A stretch of 64,000 bases of DNA from DATJOJ01 sp035507035. GTDB lineage: Bacteria; Acidobacteriota; Terriglobia; Terriglobales; Acidobacteriaceae. Shown here piece by piece: positions 1 to 9,482 of the stretch. Each line of letters opens with the position of its first letter. Position 1 is the stretch's first letter. The notes beneath the pieces were generated by a model. That model saw only the letters and a program-made list of their open reading frames with translations, made no database searches and was not told the DNA's origin. The stretch covers positions 1 through 64,000 of the forward strand of contig DATJOJ010000052.1 in NCBI GenBank assembly GCA_035507035.1, written 5' to 3'. Position numbers and translations under genes: made by a program.

Positions 1-1
1 A

Positions 2-886
2 ATTTTGTTGACTCCAGGGGTTTTTCTGCGATTGGGTGACAATACGTCGGTGAAAATGCTTTCGCCGAGTCTGACTGATACCCAAGTTCAAATCAACCAG
101 GGCCACGCAATGATCGAGGTGGCCGAAATCCATCCGGAGAATGACATCCGCATTCTGGCCAACGGAACGACGACGAGACTTTTGAAGACCGGACTTTATG
201 ACTTCAATCTGCAGCAGGGAGAATTCCGCGTTTTTGATGGCGAGGCCAGCGTGGAGGGCTCTCAGGGACAAGTCAAGGTGAAGGGCGGACGCCAAGTTGC
301 GCTGAGTGTCAGTGCGCGGCTGAAAGCCGAAAAGTTCAATAAGAAAGATTTCGAGGAAGATGACTTGTACCGCTGGAGCAGTTTGCGATCCGCATACCTG
401 GCGGAGGCAAACGTTAACGCGGCCGGATTATACGCGAGCAATGGTTGGGGTCCGTGGGGTCCGGGTTGGTGGGGCGCGGGTTGGTATTGGGATCCGTGGT
501 TTGACGGGTTCACGTTCATTCCAGGAGACGGAATTTTCTACAGCCCATTCGGTTGGGGATTTTATTCACCTTGGTGGGTTTATCAAGCTCCGTTCTACGG
601 ATATTGGGCTGCGCCTGGATACCGGCCGTACTACCATCACTTCACGACCGATGTGCGCAATTGGGGGCCGGGCAATCATTATGTAGGCGGGCCGAATTAC
701 GCCGGCGGAATCTATCACGGGCCGGGAGGCGCTGGAGCTTTTCGTTCCGGGCCTGCCATCGGTGGAGCTCGTGGTTTTGCAGGGGCTCGCGGAGGACCTG
801 GCGAATTCCGAGGTGGTGGTTTCAACGGTGGGGGATTTCATGGTGGCGTGGGTTTCCATGGCGGCGGTGGCTTCCATGGGCGCTAA
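2..886 (+). CDS. FecR-like domain protein with W/G/Y-rich tail (5' truncated)
   Basis: The reading frame is open to the left edge of the window, so the N-terminus and any signal peptide are missing. The first ~110 residues resemble a FecR-type beta domain of the kind found in Acidobacteria (a 'TPGVFLRLGDNTSVKML' segment followed by repeated short beta strands). After ~residue 145 the protein changes to a tail very rich in Trp, Gly, Tyr and Pro, and it ends in repeated Gly-Gly-Phe-His-Gly units. Such a tail suggests a surface-exposed or envelope-associated protein; this is inference. The next gene starts 43 bases downstream on the same strand. Exact function unknown. Confidence 0.75.
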   Translation: MLLTPGVFLRLGDNTSVKMLSPSLTDTQVQINQGHAMIEVAEIHPENDIRILANGTTTRLLKTGLYDFNLQQGEFRVFDGEASVEGSQGQVKVKGGRQVALSVSARLKAEKFNKKDFEEDDLYRWSSLRSAYLAEANVNAAGLYASNGWGPWGPGWWGAGWYWDPWFDGFTFIPGDGIFYSPFGWGFYSPWWVYQAPFYGYWAAPGYRPYYHHFTTDVRNWGPGNHYVGGPNYAGGIYHGPGGAGAFRSGPAIGGARGFAGARGGPGEFRGGGFNGGGFHGGVGFHGGGGFHGR

Positions 887-929
887 AACAGCGTGCGGTT
901 CCATCTTTGATAGAAAAGAGATTCGTGCC

Positions 930-1712
930 ATGAAGAACGTAATGTGGTTGGTAGTACTGTTTCCGGCGGCCTTATTAGCGCAGAGTGCGTTTGACGGAAC
1001 GTGGGTAGTCAAATTGGAGCAAACGCAATTGCCAAAGAAGCCCGAAGTCTATTTTCTGCAGAATGGAGTTTATGAATGTGACACCTGCATCCCTCGGATC
1101 AAGGTGAAGGCAGACGGCAAAGACTATCCAATGGCGGGATCGCCGTACTTCAGCATGGTGTCGGTGCGCCAGACTGCCGACGGAGTGGAGATCACCGAGA
1201 AGCACAAAGACAAAGTGGTGTACTCGGAAACCGACTCGGTCTCGGCCGATGGAAAGACGCTGACTGAGGAGGTAGTGGATATGTCCGCTCCCAACGGAGA
1301 ACCGGTGAAGGCGAAAGAAGTTTTTCAGCGCGTCGCGCCAGGTCCGGATGGAGCGAGCAAGATTTCTGGATCGTGGCAAGCGCAGCAGATCAAAGTTCTA
1401 TCGGCTAACGGAATGACCGTGACTTATCATGCGACAGAGCAAGGTTTGCAGGCCTCAACGCCGGGTGGTGAAGGGTACGATGCCAAGTTCGACGGCAAAG
1501 AATATCGGGTCCACGGCGTGCCGGTTCGCAGTACGGTGTGCCTGAAGCGCGTCAATGCGCGTACGATCGAGGAAACCGATAAGACGGAAGGGAGAGTGCA
1601 CTATCGAGTGCGCATGGCCGTTTTGGGCGATGGAAATTCCATGAAAGTCACAGAGATTGATGAGCAGCGCGGGACCACGATGAACTACGTAATGGAGAAA
1701 AAAGCGCAGTAA
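930..1712 (+). CDS. Secreted protein of unknown function (lipocalin-like pattern)
   Basis: A 260-residue product beginning at the ATG preceded by a purine-rich stretch (AAAAGAG). The frame is open further upstream, but only this start gives a clean signal peptide: 'MKNVMWLVVLFPAALLAQ' with a cleavage site after AQ. The mature part has two similar halves, each beginning with a 'GTW'/'GSW' motif (after residues ~20 and ~145) followed by alternating polar and hydrophobic strands, so a beta-barrel of lipocalin type is possible. A CDTC pair sits near residue 50. It follows the FecR-like gene and may be cotranscribed with it. No family recognised with certainty. Confidence 0.75.
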   Translation: MKNVMWLVVLFPAALLAQSAFDGTWVVKLEQTQLPKKPEVYFLQNGVYECDTCIPRIKVKADGKDYPMAGSPYFSMVSVRQTADGVEITEKHKDKVVYSETDSVSADGKTLTEEVVDMSAPNGEPVKAKEVFQRVAPGPDGASKISGSWQAQQIKVLSANGMTVTYHATEQGLQASTPGGEGYDAKFDGKEYRVHGVPVRSTVCLKRVNARTIEETDKTEGRVHYRVRMAVLGDGNSMKVTEIDEQRGTTMNYVMEKKAQ

Positions 1713-1752
1713 GGCCGACTGGGACCTTGGCCGCTACGTTGTATCGATGTTT

Positions 1753-1777
1753 AACGATGACACCCGGGGTGGTCGTT
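1753..1777. terminator. Hairpin between convergent genes
   Basis: Arms AACGA/TCGTT and CACCC/GGGTG form a stacked hairpin with a tiny loop, about 40 bases after the secreted-protein stop and before the convergent VWFA gene. There is no clear T-run, so a terminator role is only suggested. Confidence 0.35.
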
Positions 1778-1902
1778 TACGCGTCGAGAACTGACCATTA
1801 TTTCTGGCGCTCGTTAAACTTCCATGCGTCCTGAGTCTTCGCGGCCTGTCTCCGCCTTCTTTGGTCCACCACGTGTCTATTTTACCGTTTTCTTTCTAGA
1901 GT

Positions 1903-2832
1903 TCACTCGTTTGCGGGCACGAACACTCGATCCGCAGAAACCAACTCGGCATTTGGCACCTCGGTCATCAACCGGATCGATCGAAAGCCTGCTTTCTTCT
2001 CGGGCTTGGGAAGAAAAGACAAGAGATACTGATTTCCGAGGTGATGCGAGACATCGTCGAGGTACGGGACGAAACTGACCGGCGCACCGAACATGCCGAT
2101 GTAATACGATTCGCCGCCGGTTTCTTCGGCAACGCGCGCGAGATAGAGCTGGCCCCAATAGGAGGTCCAATAGCTGTGGCCGAAATGACCGACGCCGGGG
2201 GAGTAGATCGCGTAGACCAGGATTCCAGCTTTCTGTAAATCGTCAATCGCCTGCGACAAGTAAGGATCGAGCAGGTCGTTGCTTCCGTAATAAAGATCGA
2301 TACCGTCCGAGACCATGACAATTTCCCGGCGATTGCTGGAAATGGGCCATTTCTTAGCCAGATCGCTGAGTGAAAAATAGGGACTCGCATTGATGCCGCG
2401 GATGCCCAATGGCAGGCGCAATGCCTTGCCGGCCTGAGCGTGATCGGTCGTGAGATTTTGTACGACCTTCGCGATGCCATTCTGCATGTAGGCAACCCCA
2501 ACCTGGGTGGAAGCCGGCTGGGCAAGGATGAACTGGCGGATGTCTTCCAGTTGCGAACCAAGGCTAATGTTGGAGGAATCATCCAGGAGGATAAACAGAT
2601 CGAGACCTGCATGGTCGCCCTGTGCGGGGACCCAATCCATGACCTGGTCGCGTTCGTGGCCTTCGTAAACCATGACATCGTCGCGCCCGATATTCGGGGT
2701 GTTATTAGCGTGACGAGCTTCGACGCTGACGACCATATGAACAGGCGTTCCGTTCTCTTGCGCCCTGACGCGTGCAGCAGAAAAGAATAGTGTCAAGCTG
2801 AGGACAGCAGTGACGACGAGGTGACGCTTCAT
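1903..2832 (-). CDS. Secreted VWFA-related protein (Acidobacteria type)
   Basis: A 309-residue protein. The start is the ATG preceded by GGGAG seven bases upstream on the minus strand; the open frame extends upstream, but the signal peptide (MKRHLVVTAVL..., cleavage after RVRAQ) begins here. A VWA domain covers ~residues 75-280: 'LFILLDDSSN' carries the first metal-site motif (D84, S86, then N88 where Ser is usual) and 'VMVSDGID' the later Asp. The VWFA-related family is widespread and multi-copy in Acidobacteria. It is thought to mediate metal-dependent protein contacts outside the cell; the partner is unknown. It stands alone, convergent with the gene at 930-1712. Confidence 0.85.
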   Translation of the reverse strand: MKRHLVVTAVLSLTLFFSAARVRAQENGTPVHMVVSVEARHANNTPNIGRDDVMVYEGHERDQVMDWVPAQGDHAGLDLFILLDDSSNISLGSQLEDIRQFILAQPASTQVGVAYMQNGIAKVVQNLTTDHAQAGKALRLPLGIRGINASPYFSLSDLAKKWPISSNRREIVMVSDGIDLYYGSNDLLDPYLSQAIDDLQKAGILVYAIYSPGVGHFGHSYWTSYWGQLYLARVAEETGGESYYIGMFGAPVSFVPYLDDVSHHLGNQYLLSFLPKPEKKAGFRSIRLMTEVPNAELVSADRVFVPANE

Positions 2833-3097
2833 AGTTTTTTCTCCCGCGATCTGCTTTTCAGTGCGAAACAAATCTACACAAGTCTTTACGTTCTGCCCTA
2901 CCGGCTGATACATCTACTTTATTTAGATGTGCGCTACACAAGTTACGGATACGTCGTTTCGCGACAGCTGACTGAAAAACTTACGCAACCACAGGAAAAG
3001 CTTTCGCATATAGAGATTGTGAGGTGGCGCTAACTGATGGGCGACGCGAAAAGCGGTTGGGCCCGCAATTTGCGATATCTCCGAACGAGGGTGGAAC

Positions 3098-3493
3098 GTG
3101 AAAAAATTTCGTAATTGGTTCAGGCTGCTCGTGCTTTTGATCATGGTTGTGGGCGCGATCGGGCTTCACCGCCGAGCTCGGGGTCAGGCACTACGCGCCG
3201 CGCAGCAACAAACATCGCCGATACAACAGGAACAGGTGCAGCTGCAGGATGAGCCGGAATTAGGACCGGCGCAGGAAATCAAGCCAAACTCAACCCAAGT
3301 TCTTACGGGCAGAGTTATGCAGTCACAGGACCGGCTTGTGCTCATGGATTTGAAGAGTAAGACTATGTATCTTCTCGACGACGAAGGACCGGCTCAACCG
3401 TTCGTCGGGAAGTGCGTAGCGGTGAGAGGGAAGATGACCGCATCGAATACCATTCACATCTTCGACATCAACATGACGGCCACGGCCGACTAA
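3098..3493 (+). CDS. Small secreted DUF5818-like protein
   Basis: 131 residues from a GTG start with GAGGG just upstream. One N-terminal hydrophobic segment (residues ~9-23, likely signal peptide or anchor) is followed by a Gln-rich linker and a C-terminal OB-like domain of about 65 residues ('TGRVMQSQDRLVLMD...KCVAVRGKM'), as in DUF5818 proteins common in Acidobacteria. Function unknown. A second protein of similar plan lies at 34237-34632. Confidence 0.65.
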   Translation: MKKFRNWFRLLVLLIMVVGAIGLHRRARGQALRAAQQQTSPIQQEQVQLQDEPELGPAQEIKPNSTQVLTGRVMQSQDRLVLMDLKSKTMYLLDDEGPAQPFVGKCVAVRGKMTASNTIHIFDINMTATAD

Positions 3494-3656
3494 GCGATGC
3501 GCGAAGCGTTTCAGCTGCAACGGCAAGACCAGACCAGCGCACCGGGCCTATCGATTGTCCTTCCTGCCGCCCTTGATGTCGTTGCGAGAGGTTGTTACGC
3601 TAGCTTCACGGACCCTGAGGGTGGATTTGATCGCACGGTTTACGAAAAGCTGGAAT

Positions 3657-5561
3657 ATGGAGCGCTGGATGTGCTCCGGTTTTCTCGTGCTTGCTCTCGT
3701 AGGTTCCGGCCAAGCGCAGAGTAAGAACAGTAGTTCACAGAACCTTCCGGCCCCTTCCGACGTGGTTCAGTTTCTCAGTAAAACCATCTATTGGTACCAG
3801 CAGACTCAGGTCGAACAGCAGGTCGTGAACGAACCCACCGATCTAGTATTTGCCGAGAACAATGAGGGAATGGCGGAGCAAGTTGTGCGCCTGGCGTTCG
3901 ATTCCGCGCGACGCATTGCCCAGTTGCTTGAAAAACAGGCCAAGCCGACACAGACGCAGAACAGTAGCCTGTCTTCGTTCAGTGGATTGAATCAAATTGC
4001 GGCGAGCATTGATCAGCAGCTGCAGCAGACGCAGAATGAACTGCAATCGTTGGAACAGAAGCGAGAATCCGCGAAAGGCAAGAACCGCGAGCAGATTGAT
4101 TCTCAGATTGAAGAATTGAAAAGCGAGATTGCGCTGGCGCAGGCCCGTGCGATGGCTTTACGCAGCATGACAAGCTTCGTCAGTGGAAGCGGCCAAATGG
4201 ATGCGACCGGGCTGCGTGGGCAGATCGAGGAACTTGCGCGATCGGTGCCCTCGAACCTGAGCGAGCCGCAGGATAAGAATTCCAACGACCACGGAACGCA
4301 GCCTCCCTCGTCTTCGACAAAGGCTGCGGCGATCGCCAAACAGCCAGCTTCGGGAATTTGGGGGCTAATCTCTGATCTCTTTCATCTTTCTCTGAAAACG
4401 CGCACGTTGCGGCAACAGATTGTTTCAGCAGATAGCCTGCTTCAGACCACGAACCAGCTGCGTACTCCTCTGGTTGGAAATCTCAAACAACTAGTTCAAT
4501 CCGGCAGCCAACTCGCAACTCAGGCGGACAACAGTAGTGCGGCTGCACTGATGCAGGAAAAGCAGGAACTGGATGCGCTAACGGAGCAGTTCAAACAAGT
4601 ATCGGCGGCGGCGATACCGCTCGATCAGCAAGCGATCGTGCTGGACCTGTATAAACGCAGCCTGACCACGTGGGAGCAGAGCGTTGCCAGCAAATACCTT
4701 GTAGATATTAAGAGCCTGATTTTCAGATTGTCGTTTCTGGCTGTGCTGGTCGGAATTGTTTTCGGCCTCGGAGAACTTTGGCGCAGGACGATCTTTCGCT
4801 ACGTGCAGGATCAGCGGCGCCGCCATCAGCTCATGTTGGTGCGGCGGGTGGCGGTTTGGTCGGCGATCGGCCTGGTGCTGGTGTTCACCTTCGCGTCCGA
4901 GCTGGGCAGCATGGTGACTTTTGCCGGACTGATTACAGCCGGCGTCGCGGTTGCTCTGCAAAATGTGATCGTGGCGATTGTCGGGTATTTCTTCCTCATC
5001 GGAAAATATGGGATTCGCGTGGGAGATCGAGTACAGGTTTCGAGCGTGACCGGGACGGTCGTCGAAATCGGCATGGTGCGCTTTTTCCTGATGGAATTGG
5101 AAGCGAACGCGGCGGATTTTCAGCCGACCGGGCGAATCGTGGCCTTTTCGAATTCGATCGTCTTCCAGGCGACGCCGGGTTTGTTCAAGCAGATTCCGGG
5201 AACCAGTTTCATCTGGCATGAGATCAAGCTCACATTTGCCGCTGAAACCGATCACAAGACGGCTCGTGAACGGATGAGTAAGGCGATCGGGGCCGGCTTC
5301 GCGGATTATCAAGAAAGCCTGCAGACACAGCAGAGGCAAATGGAGATCAATCTGGTATCTGTTCCGACTGCTGAGTTGAAGCCCAGGATCCGGTCGTATT
5401 TCACCCCAGCGGGGCTTGAGTTCGTGATTCGCTACCCCGTGGTATTCCAGAAAGCGCAAGAAATTGACGAGCATCTGATGGGCTCCATCTTCGCCGAGGC
5501 ATCGCGCGAGCCAAAACTCAACCTCATCGCTACCGAGCTTCCGGTGAGAGTAGCCGCTTAA
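3657..5561 (+). CDS. Large mechanosensitive channel of the MscS family
   Basis: 634 residues from the ATG that opens a signal peptide (MERWMCSGFLVLALVGSGQAQ); the frame is open ~100 bases further upstream, but that extension looks non-coding and the RBS is weak either way. Residues ~20-340 form a periplasmic, Gln/Ser-rich, coiled-coil-like region. Membrane helices lie at ~352-376 and ~395-447, the last being the pore-lining helix rich in Gly and Ala ('AGLITAGVAVALQNVIVAIVGYFF'). The MscS beta domain follows ('YGIRVGDRVQVSSVTGTVVEIG'), then a cytoplasmic cage to ~600. The family opens under membrane tension during osmotic downshock. It is much longer than the second MscS protein at 57777-58685. 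Confidence 0.85.
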   Translation: MERWMCSGFLVLALVGSGQAQSKNSSSQNLPAPSDVVQFLSKTIYWYQQTQVEQQVVNEPTDLVFAENNEGMAEQVVRLAFDSARRIAQLLEKQAKPTQTQNSSLSSFSGLNQIAASIDQQLQQTQNELQSLEQKRESAKGKNREQIDSQIEELKSEIALAQARAMALRSMTSFVSGSGQMDATGLRGQIEELARSVPSNLSEPQDKNSNDHGTQPPSSSTKAAAIAKQPASGIWGLISDLFHLSLKTRTLRQQIVSADSLLQTTNQLRTPLVGNLKQLVQSGSQLATQADNSSAAALMQEKQELDALTEQFKQVSAAAIPLDQQAIVLDLYKRSLTTWEQSVASKYLVDIKSLIFRLSFLAVLVGIVFGLGELWRRTIFRYVQDQRRRHQLMLVRRVAVWSAIGLVLVFTFASELGSMVTFAGLITAGVAVALQNVIVAIVGYFFLIGKYGIRVGDRVQVSSVTGTVVEIGMVRFFLMELEANAADFQPTGRIVAFSNSIVFQATPGLFKQIPGTSFIWHEIKLTFAAETDHKTARERMSKAIGAGFADYQESLQTQQRQMEINLVSVPTAELKPRIRSYFTPAGLEFVIRYPVVFQKAQEIDEHLMGSIFAEASREPKLNLIATELPVRVAA

Positions 5562-5778
5562 GGGCGTTGGGACCGGTTGTGGATAACCGTGAAGATGTGC
5601 GAATCCTGTGAAAAATGTGCGAATCTCGTTGTCTCTGAGGGTCTTTCGGCTCGAGTCATACAGTTACTCCCGTAGGGCAAGTAGAGATTTAGCTGTATCT
5701 CCGATGCGAATTTAGCCAGATGCGCAGCGAACAGGACTCGGTTCCGTTCCTAAAGTGCGAAGCATCTAGTGGTGATCC

Positions 5779-7077
5779 ATGTCCGATACGATCGTCCGGT
5801 CGAACGAGGTAACGACGAAAGCAGCCCAGGAAAGTTATGGGCGCCCGCTGGCGGTGGTTACAACGCTGTTCTTTATGTGGGGATTTCTGACTTGCCTGAA
5901 CGACATTCTGGTCCCGCATTTGAAGGCGATTTTCGCGCTGAACTATGCGCAGGTGATGCTGGTCCAGTTCAGCTTCTTCTCGGCGTATTTTCTGTTTTCG
6001 ATTCCTGCCGCTAAGGTCGTGGATTGGATCGGCTACCAGAGAACAATGGTGGCTGGCCTGCTGACGATGGCTGCTGGGGCATTGTTGTTTGTACCGGCGG
6101 CGAGCCTAGCGTCATATCCCATTTTTTTGACGGCGCTGATTATTTTGGCCGCCGGAATCACCGCGCTGCAGGTTGCGGCGAATCCATACGTGATTGCCCT
6201 GGGTCCATCGCAAACCGCTTCCAGCCGTTTAAATCTGACACAAGCGTTCAATTCCCTGGGGACTACGATCGCGCCAAAAATTGGCGGCCTGCTGATTCTG
6301 AGCACGGTGCCACTGACGGCATTGGAGATACAAAGTCTTTCGCCGCCTGCGTTGCAGGTGTACCGAGCGCAACAAGCCTCTTCGGTCAAGATTCCTTACG
6401 TGGTTATTGGCGTGTTGCTGATGTTGCTTGCGTTGGTGATCGGGCGCTCGAGATTGCCGAAAATCGCGGCGGCTCGGCATCCGTTGGGCGAAGATGTGAA
6501 CGATTCGTTGTGGAAGCATCGCAATCTTATTCTCGGAGCCCTAGGAATCTTCTGCTATGTGGGCGCGGAGGTGTCGATCGGGAGTTTTCTGGTGAACTAC
6601 TTTGGGCAGCCGAACATTGCCGGGCTTGTGCCGGAAGTCGCCGCCGGCTTCGTTACGTTTTATTGGGGTGGCGCGATGGTGGGGCGTTTCGTGGGATCCG
6701 GACTTTTGCGAAAGATTAGGACCGGCCATCTTCTGGCTATCTGTGCAGTGTGTGCGATCGCCTTGGTGATGACTTCAATGCTGACGTATGGGCGGTTGGC
6801 AATGTGGAGCATGTTGGCGGTCGGTTTATTTAACTCGATCATGTTCGCCAGCATTTTCGCACTGGGCCTGGCTGAGTTGGGCCCGCTGGCGGGCGATGCT
6901 TCGGGAATTCTTAATATGGCGATTGTCGGCGGCGCGGTGGTACCGTTGGTGCAGGGCGTGATCGCGGATCGGATCGGAATCCATCACGCGTTTTTCATGC
7001 CGATTCTTTGCTATCTGTACATCCTGTTTTACGCGCTGATCGGTTCGCGGCCGAATAGTGAGCGAGTTGCGATTTGA
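5779..7077 (+). CDS. Sugar:proton symporter, MFS FucP/GluP type
   Basis: 432 residues with about 12 hydrophobic helices. The first helix has the FucP-family signature 'FFMWGFLTCLNDILVPHLK', containing the conserved Asn-Asp pair, and 'VAANPYV' appears later as in L-fucose and glucose/galactose permeases. These transporters import hexoses or deoxyhexoses with protons across the inner membrane; the exact sugar cannot be told from sequence. No RBS of note; the start is the only ATG before the first helix. It appears monocistronic. Confidence 0.9.
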   Translation: MSDTIVRSNEVTTKAAQESYGRPLAVVTTLFFMWGFLTCLNDILVPHLKAIFALNYAQVMLVQFSFFSAYFLFSIPAAKVVDWIGYQRTMVAGLLTMAAGALLFVPAASLASYPIFLTALIILAAGITALQVAANPYVIALGPSQTASSRLNLTQAFNSLGTTIAPKIGGLLILSTVPLTALEIQSLSPPALQVYRAQQASSVKIPYVVIGVLLMLLALVIGRSRLPKIAAARHPLGEDVNDSLWKHRNLILGALGIFCYVGAEVSIGSFLVNYFGQPNIAGLVPEVAAGFVTFYWGGAMVGRFVGSGLLRKIRTGHLLAICAVCAIALVMTSMLTYGRLAMWSMLAVGLFNSIMFASIFALGLAELGPLAGDASGILNMAIVGGAVVPLVQGVIADRIGIHHAFFMPILCYLYILFYALIGSRPNSERVAI

Positions 7078-7193
7078 GTGTCGAGATGCAGGATTTCACC
7101 GAATTTGCCGGTGAAGAGACTGTAGGAAGGTAGAGCAGAACCCTGTGACGTGCCCAACCGGGAAAACCGGATCGAACATCTAATTATTTATCT

Positions 7194-8330
7194 ATGCAGA
7201 CTACGCGGCAGTTGAGGTGTGATCAGTGCGGGCATGAAAGCGATCCGCATTATCGTTTTTGCGGCATGTGCGGGAGCCGGTTGCCATCGGCGGAGCCGCT
7301 TCCTGCTGCAAAGGTGAAGCTCCGTGACGAAGATAATGCGACAACGCGACCGGTGAGCGGGCCTTCTTTTCTGGGCTTGGCAGAGGAACCGTCGGACCCA
7401 GTGTCCTATTTGCTGGAGGACGAGCCCACCGGATCGAATGGCGCGCGCTTGTTATTCGTCGTTCTATTGCTCGGCTGCCTGGCAACTGCCGGCTGGCATT
7501 GGCGTGGAACAATTCGGGGTTTGGTTGTGCAGGCTACGCAAAAGACGTCGAACCCAGTGAGCGCGGCGCCGCAGACGACCAGTTACAAGACCGCACCGAT
7601 CTCGACGGCGGGTTCGGAAGTAGCAGGGGCGATGCCCAACGCTGAAGCGGTCACGGAGACGCCGCAATCAGAGGGATCTGTTCAACCGGCCGCGGTGCAG
7701 ATTGGTACCACCCCGCCCAGTGTGCCCCAGCCAGCGGCAGCTCAGCAAATGACGAATCCGCCGGCAGGAACGCAGGTTTCGGGCAATGCTCCACAGCAAG
7801 CGAACGCTGCACCGCCGCAATCGGCGCAAGCGAGTTCGGGAGGGACACAAACTCCGTCGGCGACTGGAAATCCGGCAAATGGGGTGAGCGCGAAGCAGGA
7901 TGAACCATCGATGCAAAGCACTGGCACATCCCCGAGCAGCCCCACGTCACAAAGTACGGCTGCAAAAAAATCTTCCAAGGTTCGCGGGGATTCTACGGCG
8001 ACGCAGGATGCGGGGAACGACGCTGCGAATCAGGCGCTTGAGACCTCGGGAGAAAAGTATCTTTACGGAAACGGAGCGCCGCAGAGTTGTTCGCTCGCAC
8101 AAAAAAACCTGCTGGCTGCGGCTGAGAGTTCCAATTCACGAGCTGCCAGCGTGCTTGGCACGATGTATGCAACGGGGCATTGTGTGACGCGTGACCTTCC
8201 CCTGGCTTATTTCTGGTTTGCCAAAGCCATGCAGCAAGAACCGAACGATGATCGTCTTGAGCGCGATTTAACCGCAGTGTGGAATGAAATGACCCCGGAC
8301 GAACGGCAAGTCGCGATTCACCATCGATAG
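7194..8330 (+). CDS. Zinc-ribbon, single-span membrane protein with C-terminal Sel1-like repeats
   Basis: 378 residues. The N-terminus has a zinc ribbon with C9, C12, C23 and C26. One membrane helix lies at ~83-101, followed by a long low-complexity linker rich in Pro, Gln, Ala and Ser (~110-270). A C-terminal Sel1/TPR-like helical region runs over ~285-350 ('AASVLGTMYATGHCVTRDLPLAYFWFAKAM'). Topology suggests the zinc ribbon is in the cytoplasm and the repeats outside. The sequence before the ATG is AT-rich with no visible RBS. Function unknown. Confidence 0.75.
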   Translation: MQTTRQLRCDQCGHESDPHYRFCGMCGSRLPSAEPLPAAKVKLRDEDNATTRPVSGPSFLGLAEEPSDPVSYLLEDEPTGSNGARLLFVVLLLGCLATAGWHWRGTIRGLVVQATQKTSNPVSAAPQTTSYKTAPISTAGSEVAGAMPNAEAVTETPQSEGSVQPAAVQIGTTPPSVPQPAAAQQMTNPPAGTQVSGNAPQQANAAPPQSAQASSGGTQTPSATGNPANGVSAKQDEPSMQSTGTSPSSPTSQSTAAKKSSKVRGDSTATQDAGNDAANQALETSGEKYLYGNGAPQSCSLAQKNLLAAAESSNSRAASVLGTMYATGHCVTRDLPLAYFWFAKAMQQEPNDDRLERDLTAVWNEMTPDERQVAIHHR

Positions 8331-8650
8331 CGCGGAAGGGCCGAGAACTGTCCAAAGCGCGTTCTACGCGGCTAAGAATTGCTGATTGTCGTGAGATGGT
8401 CTTCTTCAGAAAGTTGGCAGGCGCCAGATCTGGGGAGGTATGAACTAGCGCCTGCCTTCTTCGCGTTCGAGCTATATAAGAGATACGCGAGCGGTGTAAC
8501 GAATGCCATCCATCCGATCTTGTATTTGTTCCTCAGGCTTTCTCTGTCCGGGTATGTAGGGAAGATTCGCAGACCATGGCGCGAACAAAGAACGGCCTTA
8601 GAGAAGAAAAACGATTTGAAAGAAAAAGCAGGAGAAGAGGTGGGCGTGGT
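8331..8650. other. Intergenic stretch with one long-stem hairpin
   Basis: No convincing gene. Perfect arms GGCAGGCGC (8416-8424) and GCGCCTGCC (8448-8456) enclose a 23-base loop and are followed by a short T-rich run, so this could end transcription of the upstream gene. Confidence 0.4.
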
Positions 8651-8818
8651 TTAGTTAGTGCTGCGCATTAAATGGCTGCCCAGGGTCATGACGAAGAGAA
8701 TCGCAAAAACGAAGAAAAGAAGTTTCATAAGGCCAGCAGTCGCCAGGGCGATGGCGGCGAATCCATAGAACCAGGCGATCATGGCTGCCAGTAAGAACAT
8801 TAATGCGAAGTAGAGCAT
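8651..8818 (-). CDS. Small membrane peptide, DUF1328 (YtjA-like) family
   Basis: 55 residues, almost entirely two hydrophobic helices with small residues. It matches the DUF1328 pattern of ~55-residue inner-membrane peptides. The frame is open upstream, but the ATG at 8818 is preceded by a strong GGGAGG, which fixes the start. Family members are often stress-linked; role unknown. It is divergent from the ECF sigma factor gene. Confidence 0.75.
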   Translation of the reverse strand: MLYFALMFLLAAMIAWFYGFAAIALATAGLMKLLFFVFAILFVMTLGSHLMRSTN

Positions 8819-9482
8819 CGATCCTCCCAACGATTTTCCCGCAATTTCGAAGGTTAAGTGAAAAACCACCCTGAGGCGATCAGACAAGTCGTGTAAATGA
8901 AGTGGGGTTTTCCTGTAGGCAGTGGACCGAATTCCCGCAACAGTAATCAACCAGCCCTATGAAGCATTCTGTAAGGCGAGAAGCAGGAGCCAAGTCATTT
9001 CCGGCTGGGCTCCTGCTTGGATGGAGGGCACATTGCGGAAACTTTCAACGCAATGCAGCATAACTGCCGGCCTTGTGCGCCAACAATCCACGCGACTCTG
9101 TAATCTTGATTTGGGATTCTCTGTATTTGTGACGCTGCGATAATAGACACGCGTGCAGTGAATTCATCGCGCGATTTCTAACTCCGTTGGCGCAGTCATT
9201 TTTGTTTCTGTTCGCCCTCTCTCGGGTCAACTGGGAAAAGACGGAATGTCGCTTTCATATGCATGTTTGCTGCAGTTTTCTGCATATAGCGCATCAGCAC
9301 GATAGTTGGATTTCCACGATTTATAAAGTCTTTCACGCCAATTCGCTACAGCAACAGGGGTAAACGTTTACAGATTGCACCGGATAGTGCGTAAGCGTCG
9401 CAGGCACTACCTTTCCAATTGAGAAACGCGGTCGATAGCGTTCGAGTTTCTCAACGAGTCCGTTTCTTGAAAGGAGACGCAA
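8819..9482. other. Long regulatory intergenic region upstream of the ECF sigma gene
   Basis: 664 bases without a supported gene. It holds an 11-bp perfect hairpin (AAGCAGGAGCC 8981-8991 and GGCTCCTGCTT 9008-9018, loop 16), an inverted pair ATATGCA...TGCATAT around 9258-9288, and the palindrome listed separately at 9360-9371. The length and structure suggest complex control of the downstream sigma factor, or a small RNA; I cannot tell which. Confidence 0.4.
9360..9371. promoter_or_regulatory. LacI/GalR-type palindromic operator
   Basis: The perfect 12-bp palindrome GTAAACGTTTAC has the central CG typical of LacI-family operators. It lies 111 bases before the ECF sigma factor start. No LacI-family gene is in the window, so the regulator is unknown. 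Confidence 0.5.

Noticed and set aside
566..1012. 148-codon minus-strand frame over the FecR-like gene
   Set aside because: Low-complexity shadow of the Gly/Trp-rich tail.
8379..8654. 91-codon plus-strand frame
   Set aside because: No RBS, odd composition and overlaps the DUF1328 stop; no family recognised.
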